Positions 14,840 to 22,173 of a DNA stretch of 33,454 nucleotides are shown here, in pieces (positions within the stretch are counted from its first letter, which is position 1; every line of letters begins with the position of its first letter). Both the position numbers and the translations under genes were made by a program. The notes under the pieces were generated by a model. It was not told the DNA's origin. It did no database searches and saw only the letters and a list, made by a program, of their open reading frames with translations. The DNA is taken from positions 1 to 33,454 of the forward strand of contig CAJUIM010000026.1 of assembly GCA_910586275.1 (NCBI GenBank), given 5' to 3'. The DNA is from an uncultured Lachnospiraceae bacterium (GTDB lineage: Bacteria > Bacillota > Clostridia > Lachnospirales > Lachnospiraceae).

Positions 14840-16693
14840 TTGAACAATAATAATAAAAGGAATTTTAACGTATATTTTTTGGTGATCCTTGGGCTGATGT
14901 TCCTGGCTGCCTGGATGTTCCGCGGACTGTCCGGTCAGGAGACGGATTATACAAGGGGCGAACTGACGAAGGACCTTGGCTCGGGCAATGTGATAGAAGC
15001 GATTATGCAGCCTAATAAGGAGACGCCGACAGGCATAGTCAGAGTATTTTTAAAGAGCGGGGAAGAGAAGACTCTGTATGTCACGGATATACAGGAAATG
15101 GAAGAGGAACTGATAGCCAACGGCTTGGATCCGCAGGTGCGCGACATTCCGAGGGAGAACTGGTTTATGACCAGTATTTTCCCTATTTTGTTGGTACTGG
15201 TGGTAGGCGTGTTTTTCTTTGTCATGATGAATGCACAGAATTCCGGAGGAGGCGGCGGAAGCGCGAAGATGATGAACTTCGGCAAGAGCCGTGCCAGACT
15301 GACCTTGGACAATAAAATAACATTGAAGGATGTGGCGGGTCTTCAGGAAGAAAAGGAAGAACTGGAGGAGATTATCAATTTTCTCAAGGAGCCGGGCAAG
15401 TTTACGAAGGTTGGAGCCAGGATTCCCAAGGGCGTACTGCTGGAAGGCGCTCCCGGCACAGGAAAGACGCTGCTTGCCAAGGCCATAGCAGGGGAGGCAA
15501 GCGTGCCGTTTTTCAGTATATCCGGCTCGGACTTTGTGGAGATGTTCGTAGGTGTGGGTGCGTCCAGAGTGCGGGACTTATTTGCCGATGCGAAAAAACA
15601 TTCGCCTTGCATTGTGTTTATAGATGAGATAGATGCCGTGGCAAGAAGACGCGGTACCGGCATGGGCGGCGGACATGATGAAAGGGAGCAGACGCTGAAT
15701 CAGCTGTTGGTGGAGATGGACGGCTTTGGCGTAAATGAAGGGATTATTGTCTTGGCGGCGACTAACCGGGTGGATATTCTGGATCCTGCTATTCTGCGTC
15801 CGGGACGGTTTGACAGGAAAATAACAGTCAGTGCGCCGGATGTAAAGGGCAGAAGGGAAATTTTGGGCGTGCATTCCAAGAATAAGCCGTTGGCAGAAGA
15901 CGTAAATCTGGAGCAGATTGCCCAGACTACGGCAGGCTTCACCGGTGCGGATTTGGAAAATCTGATGAATGAGGCAGCTATTCATGCGGCTATGGAAAAC
16001 CGGGCTTTCGTAAAGCAGGAGGATATCAGGAAATCTTTTATTAAAGTAGGAATCGGGACTGAGAAAAAGAGCCGCATTATCTCCGACAAGGAGAAAAAGA
16101 TTACGGCATATCATGAGGCAGGGCATGCCATCCTCTTTCATGTGCTGCCCGACGTAGGGCCGGTTTATACCGTATCCATCATTCCCACAGGCTTGGGCGC
16201 GGCCGGTTATACCATGCCTCTGCCGGAAAGGGATGAAATGTTCATGACCAAAGGCAAGATGCTGCAGGAAATCATGGTATCCTTGGGCGGGCGTATTGCG
16301 GAAGAAATTATTTTTGACGATATTACCACAGGCGCTTCCAGCGACATCAAGAAAGCCACCAAGGTTGCCCGCAGGATGGTAACCAGATATGGGATGTCGG
16401 ACAATATCGGCGTAATTAATTATGACGATGACGATGATGAAGTGTTTATCGGACGCGACCTGGCCCATGCGAAAAGCCACAGCGAACTGATATCCGGTGA
16501 AATTGACAAGGAAGTGAAAGAGATTATCGGCAGCTGCTACGCGAAGGCAAAAGCAATTATTGAGGAGCATGAAGAGATATTGCATAAATGTGCAAAGCTA
16601 TTGCTGGAGAAAGAGAAGATTGCGCGGGAAGAGTTCGAAGGTTTGTTCGGAGGCAAGGGCTTAACGGCGGAAGATTTTATGAAAGAGGTATGA
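14840..16693 (+). CDS. ftsH: ATP-dependent zinc metalloprotease FtsH
   Basis: This is a 617-residue membrane AAA+ protease that degrades misfolded and regulatory membrane proteins. Two transmembrane helices lie near the N-terminus (about residues 8-27 and 112-134) around a small extracytoplasmic domain. Walker A GAPGTGKT is at 203-210, followed by Walker B FIDEIDA and the second region of homology. The zinc site is HEAGH (H425, E426, H429). The C-terminal tail is short. The start is TTG 14840, supported by GAGGTG 9 bases upstream; an earlier TTG at 14819 lacks a ribosome site. The rare start and the preceding hairpin suggest restrained translation. A strong terminator lies further downstream. 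Confidence 0.95.
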   Translation: MNNNNKRNFNVYFLVILGLMFLAAWMFRGLSGQETDYTRGELTKDLGSGNVIEAIMQPNKETPTGIVRVFLKSGEEKTLYVTDIQEMEEELIANGLDPQVRDIPRENWFMTSIFPILLVLVVGVFFFVMMNAQNSGGGGGSAKMMNFGKSRARLTLDNKITLKDVAGLQEEKEELEEIINFLKEPGKFTKVGARIPKGVLLEGAPGTGKTLLAKAIAGEASVPFFSISGSDFVEMFVGVGASRVRDLFADAKKHSPCIVFIDEIDAVARRRGTGMGGGHDEREQTLNQLLVEMDGFGVNEGIIVLAATNRVDILDPAILRPGRFDRKITVSAPDVKGRREILGVHSKNKPLAEDVNLEQIAQTTAGFTGADLENLMNEAAIHAAMENRAFVKQEDIRKSFIKVGIGTEKKSRIISDKEKKITAYHEAGHAILFHVLPDVGPVYTVSIIPTGLGAAGYTMPLPERDEMFMTKGKMLQEIMVSLGGRIAEEIIFDDITTGASSDIKKATKVARRMVTRYGMSDNIGVINYDDDDDEVFIGRDLAHAKSHSELISGEIDKEVKEIIGSCYAKAKAIIEEHEEILHKCAKLLLEKEKIAREEFEGLFGGKGLTAEDFMKEV

Positions 16694-16753
16694 TATTGTG
16701 CGAATTGCATAAAAAATAAAATAGTGTTTTGTAATATTTGTGAATCCTTGGTA

Positions 16754-16881
16754 TTTACGCAAATGGTGGGTTATGCTATTATACTATTTGTAACCCCCCC
16801 AATACATTATATAGTTTTTTGCTATACCCCATAAGAAATACCTTCTCTAAAAAAGACAGCAGAGCGATGGCTGTCTTTTTT
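16754..16881 (+). ncRNA. Possible small RNA (promoter plus terminator)
   Basis: TTTACG (16754-16759) and TATTAT (16777-16782) are 17 bases apart and would start transcription near 16789. A strong terminator ends at 16881, giving a predicted RNA of about 93 bases with a C-rich 5' end. It has no convincing open reading frame. The -35 is weak, and the terminator may simply serve ftsH. Confidence 0.3.
16849..16881 (+). terminator. Strong intrinsic terminator
   Basis: A perfect 12-bp stem AAAAAAGACAGC / GCTGTCTTTTTT with a 9-base loop. It ends the tilS-hpt-ftsH transcript, or a small RNA, or both. Confidence 0.9.
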
Positions 16882-16939
16882 ACTGTGCGGAATTGGCAAG
16901 GAAGGCAGTTTTAAGACATGCTCGATGACAAAAAATGGC

Positions 16940-16968
16940 TTGAATATCTGCAAGGCATAGTATAAAAT
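16940..16968 (+). promoter_or_regulatory. Sigma-A promoter of the GH13 gene
   Basis: TTGAAT (16940-16945) and TAAAAT (16963-16968) are separated by 17 bases, 30 bases before the start codon. Confidence 0.55.
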
Positions 16969-16998
16969 AATGCATAGAAAAGATAGGGAGAAAATGGC

Positions 16999-19128
16999 AT
17001 GGAGACAAATAGATTTCTTGAAATGGAACAGGACCGCCAGTATTATATTACGGCAATGCGTCCTGTTTTTGACAGAATGGCACTATTCAGTGACTGTACG
17101 GGAGATTATGTGATTCCGCCGGAACCGAATGTTTACGGAATGGCAACGATAAAGTTCCGTACAAAAAAGGATAATGTGGATCGGGTATATTTCGTCTGTG
17201 AAAATGAAAAGCATTTAATGTTCAAGCGGGAGTCGGATGATTTGTTTGACTATTACGCACATACGGTGCAGTTGGAGAACAGGGAAATCAGTTATTATTT
17301 TGAAGTGCAGGCAGGAAAGATTACATGCTATTTTAATTTTCAAGGGGCGCAGAAACATATTGACAGGCATTATGACTTTCGCCTGATACCCGGCTATAAG
17401 ACACCGGAATGGGCGAAAGGGGCCGTCATGTATCAGATTTATGTGGATCGCTTTTATAATGGGGATCCGTCCAATGACGTACTGACGGATGAATACCATT
17501 ATATTGGCGATTACACAGTAAAAGTGGAGGATTGGAACAAATATCCGGCAGCCATGGGTGTGCGTGAATTTTATGGCGGGGATCTGCAGGGCGTGTTGGA
17601 TAAGATGGATTATCTGCAGGATCTTGGGATAGATGTGATTTATTTTAATCCGCTGTTTGTATCGCCTTCCAATCATAAATATGATATTCAGGATTACGAT
17701 TATATAGATCCGCATATCGGAAAGATTGTGGCGGATGAGGGAGAACTGCTCCGGCATGGACAGGAGAATAGGCACGCCACCAGATACATTAACCGTGTGA
17801 CCAATAAGATAAATTTGGAGGCCAGCAATGAACTGTTTGCGCAAGTGGTGGCAGAGGCTCACAGGCGGGGAATGAAAGTGATATTGGACGGCGTATTCAA
17901 TCATTGCGGCTCTTTCAATAAATGGATGGACAGGGAACGGATCTATGAGAACCAGGAGGGGTATGAGAAGGGAGCCTATGTGGACCGGGAAAGTCCTTAC
18001 CATAAATACTTTGCGTTCCATAATGAAGGGGCATGGCCATACAACGGTACCTATGACGGCTGGTGGGGGCACGATACATTGCCGAAGCTGAATTATGAAG
18101 CTTCCAGGGATTTGTTTGAATATGTATTGCATATTGCCAGAAAATGGGTATCCCCGCCGTATAATGCGGATGGATGGCGGCTGGATGTGGCGGCAGACTT
18201 AGGCCATTCTCCGGAGTACAACCATTATTTCTGGAAGGAATTTTATAAGGCGGTGAAACAGGCCAATCCCAATGCGGTGGTGTTGGCAGAGCACTACGGA
18301 AATCCGGTTGACTGGCTGCATGGGGATGAATGGGATTCGGTGATGAACTATGATGCCTTTATGGAACCGGTGACTTGGTTCCTGACAGGGATGCAGAAGC
18401 ATAGTGATGATTTCCGGCAGGATATGCTGGGCAATGCCGAGAGTTTTTGGGGGGCTATGACATATAACTCGGTGAATATGACGATGCCTTCCCTGTATAT
18501 GGCAATGAATCAGCTGTCAAACCACGATCATTCCCGTTTTCTGACGAGGACGAACCATGTGGTGGGCAGAACGAACTCTCTTGGGCCGGAAATGGCAGAT
18601 TATAATGTGAATAAGGCAGTGATGCGGGAGGCCGTGCTGATTCAGATGACATGGCCCGGCGCGCCTACCATATATTATGGCGACGAGGCAGGAGTGACCG
18701 GATTTACGGATCCGGATAACCGGCGGACCTATCCTTGGGGAAGGGAAGATAAGGAACTCATTGAGTTTCATAAACAAATGATTGCGATCCATAAAGAAAA
18801 CAGGGAATTCCTTACCGGTTCGTTAAAATATATGGAGGCGGATTACAATGTAATCGGTTACGGACGTTTTAACCGGCAGGAGCAGTCGCTGATTCTGGTG
18901 AACAACAATCAGCATGAGATTACGAAAGAACTCTCCGTCTGGCAAATAGGCACGCCGAAGGAAGGGGTAATGAAACGGCTGATGCTGACTACGGCAGAAG
19001 GCTTTACCGGAGAAAAAACGGATTATCCTATCATTAAAGGAAAAGTGAAAGTGACTTTGCCGCCGACTTCCGCAATTGTATTAAAACATTATAAAAAGAA
19101 GGGCAAAAATTTCTTGCAATTTAGATAG
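16999..19128 (+). CDS. GH13 family alpha-glycosidase (neopullulanase/maltogenic-amylase type)
   Basis: This is a 709-residue cytoplasmic alpha-glucan hydrolase; no signal peptide is seen. The N-terminal about 130 residues form a beta-sandwich resembling the CBM34 module of neopullulanases. The TIM-barrel catalytic domain starts near AKGAVMYQIYVDRF. Catalytic residues fit GH13: nucleophile D396 in DGWRLDVAAD, acid/base E431 in VVLAEHYG, and D510 in LSNHDHSRF. A short beta domain ends the protein. It likely degrades maltodextrins or pullulan fragments. Start is ATG 16999 behind AGGGAG. The tRNA promoter overlaps its 3' end. The exact subfamily and substrate are uncertain. Confidence 0.9.
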   Translation: METNRFLEMEQDRQYYITAMRPVFDRMALFSDCTGDYVIPPEPNVYGMATIKFRTKKDNVDRVYFVCENEKHLMFKRESDDLFDYYAHTVQLENREISYYFEVQAGKITCYFNFQGAQKHIDRHYDFRLIPGYKTPEWAKGAVMYQIYVDRFYNGDPSNDVLTDEYHYIGDYTVKVEDWNKYPAAMGVREFYGGDLQGVLDKMDYLQDLGIDVIYFNPLFVSPSNHKYDIQDYDYIDPHIGKIVADEGELLRHGQENRHATRYINRVTNKINLEASNELFAQVVAEAHRRGMKVILDGVFNHCGSFNKWMDRERIYENQEGYEKGAYVDRESPYHKYFAFHNEGAWPYNGTYDGWWGHDTLPKLNYEASRDLFEYVLHIARKWVSPPYNADGWRLDVAADLGHSPEYNHYFWKEFYKAVKQANPNAVVLAEHYGNPVDWLHGDEWDSVMNYDAFMEPVTWFLTGMQKHSDDFRQDMLGNAESFWGAMTYNSVNMTMPSLYMAMNQLSNHDHSRFLTRTNHVVGRTNSLGPEMADYNVNKAVMREAVLIQMTWPGAPTIYYGDEAGVTGFTDPDNRRTYPWGREDKELIEFHKQMIAIHKENREFLTGSLKYMEADYNVIGYGRFNRQEQSLILVNNNQHEITKELSVWQIGTPKEGVMKRLMLTTAEGFTGEKTDYPIIKGKVKVTLPPTSAIVLKHYKKKGKNFLQFR

Positions 19129-19142
19129 CTATGTGATATAAA
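19114..19142 (+). promoter_or_regulatory. Promoter of the tRNA-Tyr/tRNA-Leu unit
   Basis: TTGCAA (19114-19119) and TATAAA (19137-19142) are separated by 17 bases. The -35 lies in the last codons of the glycosidase gene, and the tRNAs start about 80 bases downstream. Confidence 0.6.
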
Positions 19143-19220
19143 TGTATAGTATCGGGTGAGGGTACTGCGCTGCGTAAGTTTATTGGGATTTATGCGGTGC
19201 GGTACTGCCCGTGATGAAAC

Positions 19221-19302
19221 GGATGGATTCCCGAGTGGCCAAAGGGGACAGACTGTAAATCTGCTGCAAATTGCTTCGGTGGTTCGAATCCACCTCCATC
19301 CA
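19221..19302 (+). tRNA. tRNA-Tyr (anticodon GTA)
   Basis: The acceptor stem GGATGGA / TCCATCC is perfect and is followed by discriminator A. The anticodon loop reads CTGTAAA with anticodon GTA, a variable arm of class II type is present, and the T arm contains GGTTCGAATCC. CCA is not encoded and must be added by Cca. Confidence 0.97.
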
Positions 19303-19349
19303 TTGCCGTCCATGAGTCTGACAGAATTGTGGGCGGAGAAAGAGAGAAT

Positions 19350-19433
19350 GCTGGTGTGGCGGAATAGGCAGACGCAAAGGACTTAAAATCCTTCGGGAGC
19401 AATCCCGTGCCGGTTCAAGTCCGGCCACCAGCA
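19350..19433 (+). tRNA. tRNA-Leu (anticodon TAA)
   Basis: Acceptor stem GCTGGTG / CACCAGC and discriminator A. The anticodon stem AAGGA / TCCTT holds loop CTTAAAA with anticodon TAA, reading UUA and UUG. A long variable arm (CGGGAGC-AATCCCG) marks a class II tRNA. It lies 47 bases after tRNA-Tyr. CCA is not encoded. Confidence 0.97.
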
Positions 19434-19490
19434 TTATTTTTGTTATCGGGCCGTCAGAAGAAGGAACGGCGGATATGGGAGAGAAAAGCG

Positions 19491-20351
19491 ATGACATTTA
19501 ATATCAGAAAAGATCCAAAAAGGATAGTGGTAATCTGTATTGCAGCCGTATTTATGGCAGTCAACATAAAATCCTTTGTAAGGACAGGGGGGCTGTATCC
19601 GGGTGGGGCCACTGGAGTTACGATATTGCTTCAGACAATTTTTGAGAGGTTTTTTGATATTGAGGTTCCTTACACCATTATAAACTTACTGCTGAATGCC
19701 GTTCCGGTATATATCGGATTCCGCTTTATCGGTAAAAAATTCACGCTGCTTTCTTGCCTGATGATTGTCCTGACCAGTTTCCTGACAGACATCATACCGG
19801 CGCAGGTAATCACATATGACATTCTGCTGATCAGCATATTCGGCGGGATTCTGAATGGGCTGGCAATCAGCATGTGCCTGATGGTGAATGCCACTTCCGG
19901 AGGCACGGATTTTATTTCCATCTACCTTTCCGAAAAGAAAGGGGTGGATGCTTGGAATATGATATTAGGCATTAACATCATTATCATTTCCATTGCCGGA
20001 TTTTTGTTTGGCTGGGATAAGGCATTGTATTCCATTATATTTCAGTATGCTTCCACGCAGGTGCTGCACCTTTTGTATAAAAAATACCAGAAACAGACAT
20101 TTTTCATTGTTTCCGATAAGCCAAGGGAAATATGCGATGCCATATATGCGGTGAGCAATCATGGAGCCACTATTTTGGAGGGAAAGGGTTCCTATGAGCA
20201 TTGCGAGCGGAATGTGGTATATTCGGTAGTTTCGAGAGAAGAAGTGAAGAAAGTAGTGCAGGCAGTAAGGAAAATTGACGAGAATGCTTTTATCAATGAA
20301 TTAAAAACGGATGAACTGTCAGGGCGTTTTTATCAGAGGCCGGCTGATTAG
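19491..20351 (+). CDS. YitT family membrane protein
   Basis: This is a 286-residue integral membrane protein with about five hydrophobic helices in the first 190 residues (YitT/DUF161 part) and a soluble C-terminal DUF2179 domain (from about QTFFIVSDKPREICDAIY to the end). The family is common in Firmicutes and resembles transporters, but no substrate is known. The start is ATG 19491, with GGAGAG upstream; the open frame continues back to 19407, but that part lies within tRNA-Leu and cannot be coding. It follows the tRNAs closely and may share their transcript. A terminator lies at 20412-20441. Confidence 0.88.
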   Translation: MTFNIRKDPKRIVVICIAAVFMAVNIKSFVRTGGLYPGGATGVTILLQTIFERFFDIEVPYTIINLLLNAVPVYIGFRFIGKKFTLLSCLMIVLTSFLTDIIPAQVITYDILLISIFGGILNGLAISMCLMVNATSGGTDFISIYLSEKKGVDAWNMILGINIIIISIAGFLFGWDKALYSIIFQYASTQVLHLLYKKYQKQTFFIVSDKPREICDAIYAVSNHGATILEGKGSYEHCERNVVYSVVSREEVKKVVQAVRKIDENAFINELKTDELSGRFYQRPAD

Positions 20352-20411
20352 GGAGAGTCTGAAAATCCCGGGAGAGTTCCGGAAAGCATTTTTCAATACG
20401 TCTGAGGGCTG

Positions 20412-20441
20412 GGCTATGCGGTAACCGCATGGCCTCTTTTT
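20412..20441 (+). terminator. Intrinsic terminator after yitT
   Basis: GGCTATGCGG (20412-20421) pairs with CCGCATGGCC (20425-20434) around a 3-base loop, followed by TC and five Ts. The T-run is shared with the start of the structured repeat copy B. Confidence 0.85.
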
Positions 20442-20527
20442 ATGCACACGGGCACCCGGAGGAAGTATGTCAGCAGAAGCTGACGGGTGCCCGGCGTGTG
20501 GAGCAGGGGAAAGGATTTCCCCTGCCT
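20436..20527 (+). repeat. Structured repeat element, copy B
   Basis: This is homologous to 221-315. Outer stem GGGCACCC (20450-20457) / GGGTGCCC (20485-20492), bulge with AGGAAGTAT, inner stem GTCAGC (20469-20474) / GCTGAC (20479-20484), then a hairpin GCAGGGGAAA (20503-20512) / TTTCCCCTGC (20516-20525). Here it stands alone between convergent genes rather than in a leader, so it is either an independent RNA gene or a mobile palindromic repeat. Confidence 0.7.
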
Positions 20528-20574
20528 GACTGGGGGAATCTTTTCACTGCTCGATGAAATTCCTGCCGATTCGG

Positions 20575-21003
20575 TCATGAGGGGGAAGCCATAGTGCCGG
20601 CCGAAATATTTTTTAGTTCCAAGATGGCATCCTCAAAGGGCATGACGTGCAGTCCCTGATAAGCAAGCAAAAGCACATCTACAGGAGCCTGTCTGAGTAT
20701 ATCTTTGGGGGATTCGCATGGATATGTGAGTTTCCAGCATTCAAACAGATACCCGATCCAGGACATAAGGTCTTCCGGATAGGTTGGGCCTTTTCGGATA
20801 GGGTTTTCCGCCTCCAAAGTTTCCATGATATAGGAGGAACCTCTCCACATTTCGGTGTAATCTTTATGGTACAGATAAATTGCAGTCTGTGAATTCATTA
20901 GTTTTTCTATAAAATCTCTGGAATCATAGCCCTTTCTTACCGATTGGACAAATAAATCGGCAGACATCTCACAATATCCTATATTGCTATTATTCAGTTC
21001 CAT
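20575..21003 (-). CDS. Unknown protein coupled to the DUF3990 gene (possible antitoxin)
   Basis: This is a 142-residue soluble protein I do not recognise. It looks helical and acidic, with many Y, E and D residues (for example EDLMSWIGYLFECWKLTYPCES) and no membrane segment. Its ATG overlaps the TAA stop of the DUF3990 gene as TAATG, and GAGGAG inside the end of that gene is the probable ribosome site, so translation is coupled. The C-terminal stretch (VDVLLLAYQGLHVMPFEDAILEL) faintly resembles the end of DUF3791 proteins, which also accompany DUF3990; I would not rely on this. An antitoxin or partner role is inferred from gene order only. Confidence 0.6.
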   Translation of the reverse strand: MELNNSNIGYCEMSADLFVQSVRKGYDSRDFIEKLMNSQTAIYLYHKDYTEMWRGSSYIMETLEAENPIRKGPTYPEDLMSWIGYLFECWKLTYPCESPKDILRQAPVDVLLLAYQGLHVMPFEDAILELKNISAGTMASPS

Positions 21004-21656
21004 TATTTGTTCCACTCCTCAATGATTTCGTCAAAAAATCTTATGTCCTGCGCACGCCGGTATTTTGTCTGTATCTGATTGAGCAGCCCTTGCATTTGGG
21101 TGATGCGATTTGTGTTTTCGGCTATAATCAGCTTTTTTTCTTTTTCTGACAGTACAGAACTGCGAAGGATTCGTATATGGCTTTGGCTGCAGGACTTTTC
21201 GGTTTTCAGCACATACTGCTTTCCTAATTTTACATGCCGCAGCGCTTCCAGCAGTCCCTTGTCGCATAGGATGCCCTCATAGAAGCGGTTGAGCGCCTGT
21301 GTCATTTTATCATCGGCTATCAGGCCGATGATAAGGTCATAGGAGGCATTATATGCCTGATACCGTTCTTCCAGTTTATGGTACACGGAGAAATCCAGGA
21401 TTTTCCTATTGTAGGCAATATATAAAGCCCAATCGATCTGGCTGTCGTAATCATCGGAAAATTCTTTCTGCGCCAAACCGTTGAAATTGCATTCCAATTC
21501 ATAAAGGATATGCTGGGGATAAGGAGCAATTAAGCCCTTGGGCTGTTCCGCCCTGTCGCCCATGTAAAAGCCGTTGCCGAAGTCGCAGGCTGTCCGGCCC
21601 GCATCCGGTTTAATGCTGCCTTTTATTCCGCTTTTAGAACCGTGGTATAAAATCAT
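21003..21656 (-). CDS. DUF3990 family protein, ADP-ribosyltransferase-like
   Basis: This is a 217-residue soluble protein. The N-terminus has the DUF3990 pattern: LYHGS (H5) and GR-x(3)-DFGNGFYMG (Y31), which parallels the H-Y-E type NAD-binding core of ADP-ribosyltransferases. Further family marks are YDLIIGLIADDKM, a YEG turn and LGKQYVLKTEKSCSQ. The C-terminal about 50 residues are a charged helix extending past the usual domain. Such proteins often form two-gene modules resembling toxin-antitoxin pairs; the target is unknown. ATG 21656 follows AGGGA. It has its own promoter and a structured leader, and is translationally coupled to the gene downstream. Confidence 0.75.
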   Translation of the reverse strand: MILYHGSKSGIKGSIKPDAGRTACDFGNGFYMGDRAEQPKGLIAPYPQHILYELECNFNGLAQKEFSDDYDSQIDWALYIAYNRKILDFSVYHKLEERYQAYNASYDLIIGLIADDKMTQALNRFYEGILCDKGLLEALRHVKLGKQYVLKTEKSCSQSHIRILRSSVLSEKEKKLIIAENTNRITQMQGLLNQIQTKYRRAQDIRFFDEIIEEWNK

Positions 21657-21693
21657 ATCTTTCCCTTGCTCTTTCTTTATGACTTCTTCCGTA

Positions 21694-21735
21694 CAATAAG
21701 CCTGTAAGCATATTTGTGCTGCGCTTGGCTTATTG
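21694..21735 (-). other. Leader hairpin before the DUF3990 gene
   Basis: CAATAAGCC (21694-21702) and GGCTTATTG (21727-21735) form a perfect 9-bp stem, with an inner AGCA/TGCT pair. It lies in the predicted 100-base leader between promoter and start codon and has no T-run after it in the minus direction. It could control translation or stability of the mRNA. Confidence 0.55.
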
Positions 21736-21762
21736 CACGGGGGTGGAGGAGTTATAAATAAT

Positions 21763-21791
21763 ATTATAATGCCGAAATAAAATTTTTACAA
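21763..21791 (-). promoter_or_regulatory. Sigma-A promoter of the DUF3990 module
   Basis: On the minus strand TTGTAA (21791-21786) and TATAAT (21768-21763) are separated by exactly 17 bases, in an AT-rich stretch. Confidence 0.75.
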
Positions 21792-22173
21792 ACGAATAAT
21801 GAAAAGAATATCTGTTGTTTTATGAAACATGGGATAATTATGGAAAAAAAGAAAGAGGATAAATAGGAAATATGATTTTGGGGAAAGGAATGAATTTTCA
21901 AACATGTTTCAGGGGAAGAAGAAATGACGGCCGATATGAAAGGACAGGCCAATGATTGTGAGATTCTGCGGAAAGCCGCCGTACCGTCTTCTTCCGGATT
22001 CAATCGATACAGCACGGCTGTGAGTTCTGAATCCGGAAGAAAATCGGGTGTTTGCCGCAGAGCGAAAGCGTATACGAATAAAAACAAGATTTCTGGCGCG
22101 GGCTGCGGCTTAAGTGAATGGCATTGGGACATATACATGCCCTTTGTCTTGCGGAACGTAATTTCAATATATT
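21792..22173. other. Gene-poor region with a long imperfect inverted repeat
   Basis: No convincing gene is seen here; the open frames on both strands are low in quality and lack clear ribosome sites. A perfect 14-bp inverted repeat (21989-22002 with 22028-22041) is extended by TCTGCGG on the far left and CCGCAGA on the far right (outer limits about 21965-22063). It may be a decayed mobile element or a structured RNA. Confidence 0.5.

Larger units (their letters stand above)
16694..16998. other. Intergenic region between ftsH and the glycosidase
   Basis: This 305-base AT-rich stretch has no convincing gene. It holds an imperfect inverted repeat (GGTGGGTTA 16765-16773 with TAACCCCCC 16791-16799), a possible small RNA unit, a strong terminator, and the glycosidase promoter. 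Confidence 0.6.

Noticed and set aside
15578..16585. 335-codon open frame opposite to ftsH
   Set aside because: It is a shadow of the highly conserved ftsH frame, has no ribosome site and its translation resembles no protein family.
19407..19490. Earlier start for the YitT protein
   Set aside because: The segment lies partly within tRNA-Leu; the ATG at 19491 has a ribosome site and gives the usual family start.
21764..22138. 124-codon frame on the minus strand and 90-codon frame on the plus strand in the gap before the MCP gene
   Set aside because: Low-complexity translations without ribosome sites; both run through the inverted repeat, so they are more likely by-products of it.
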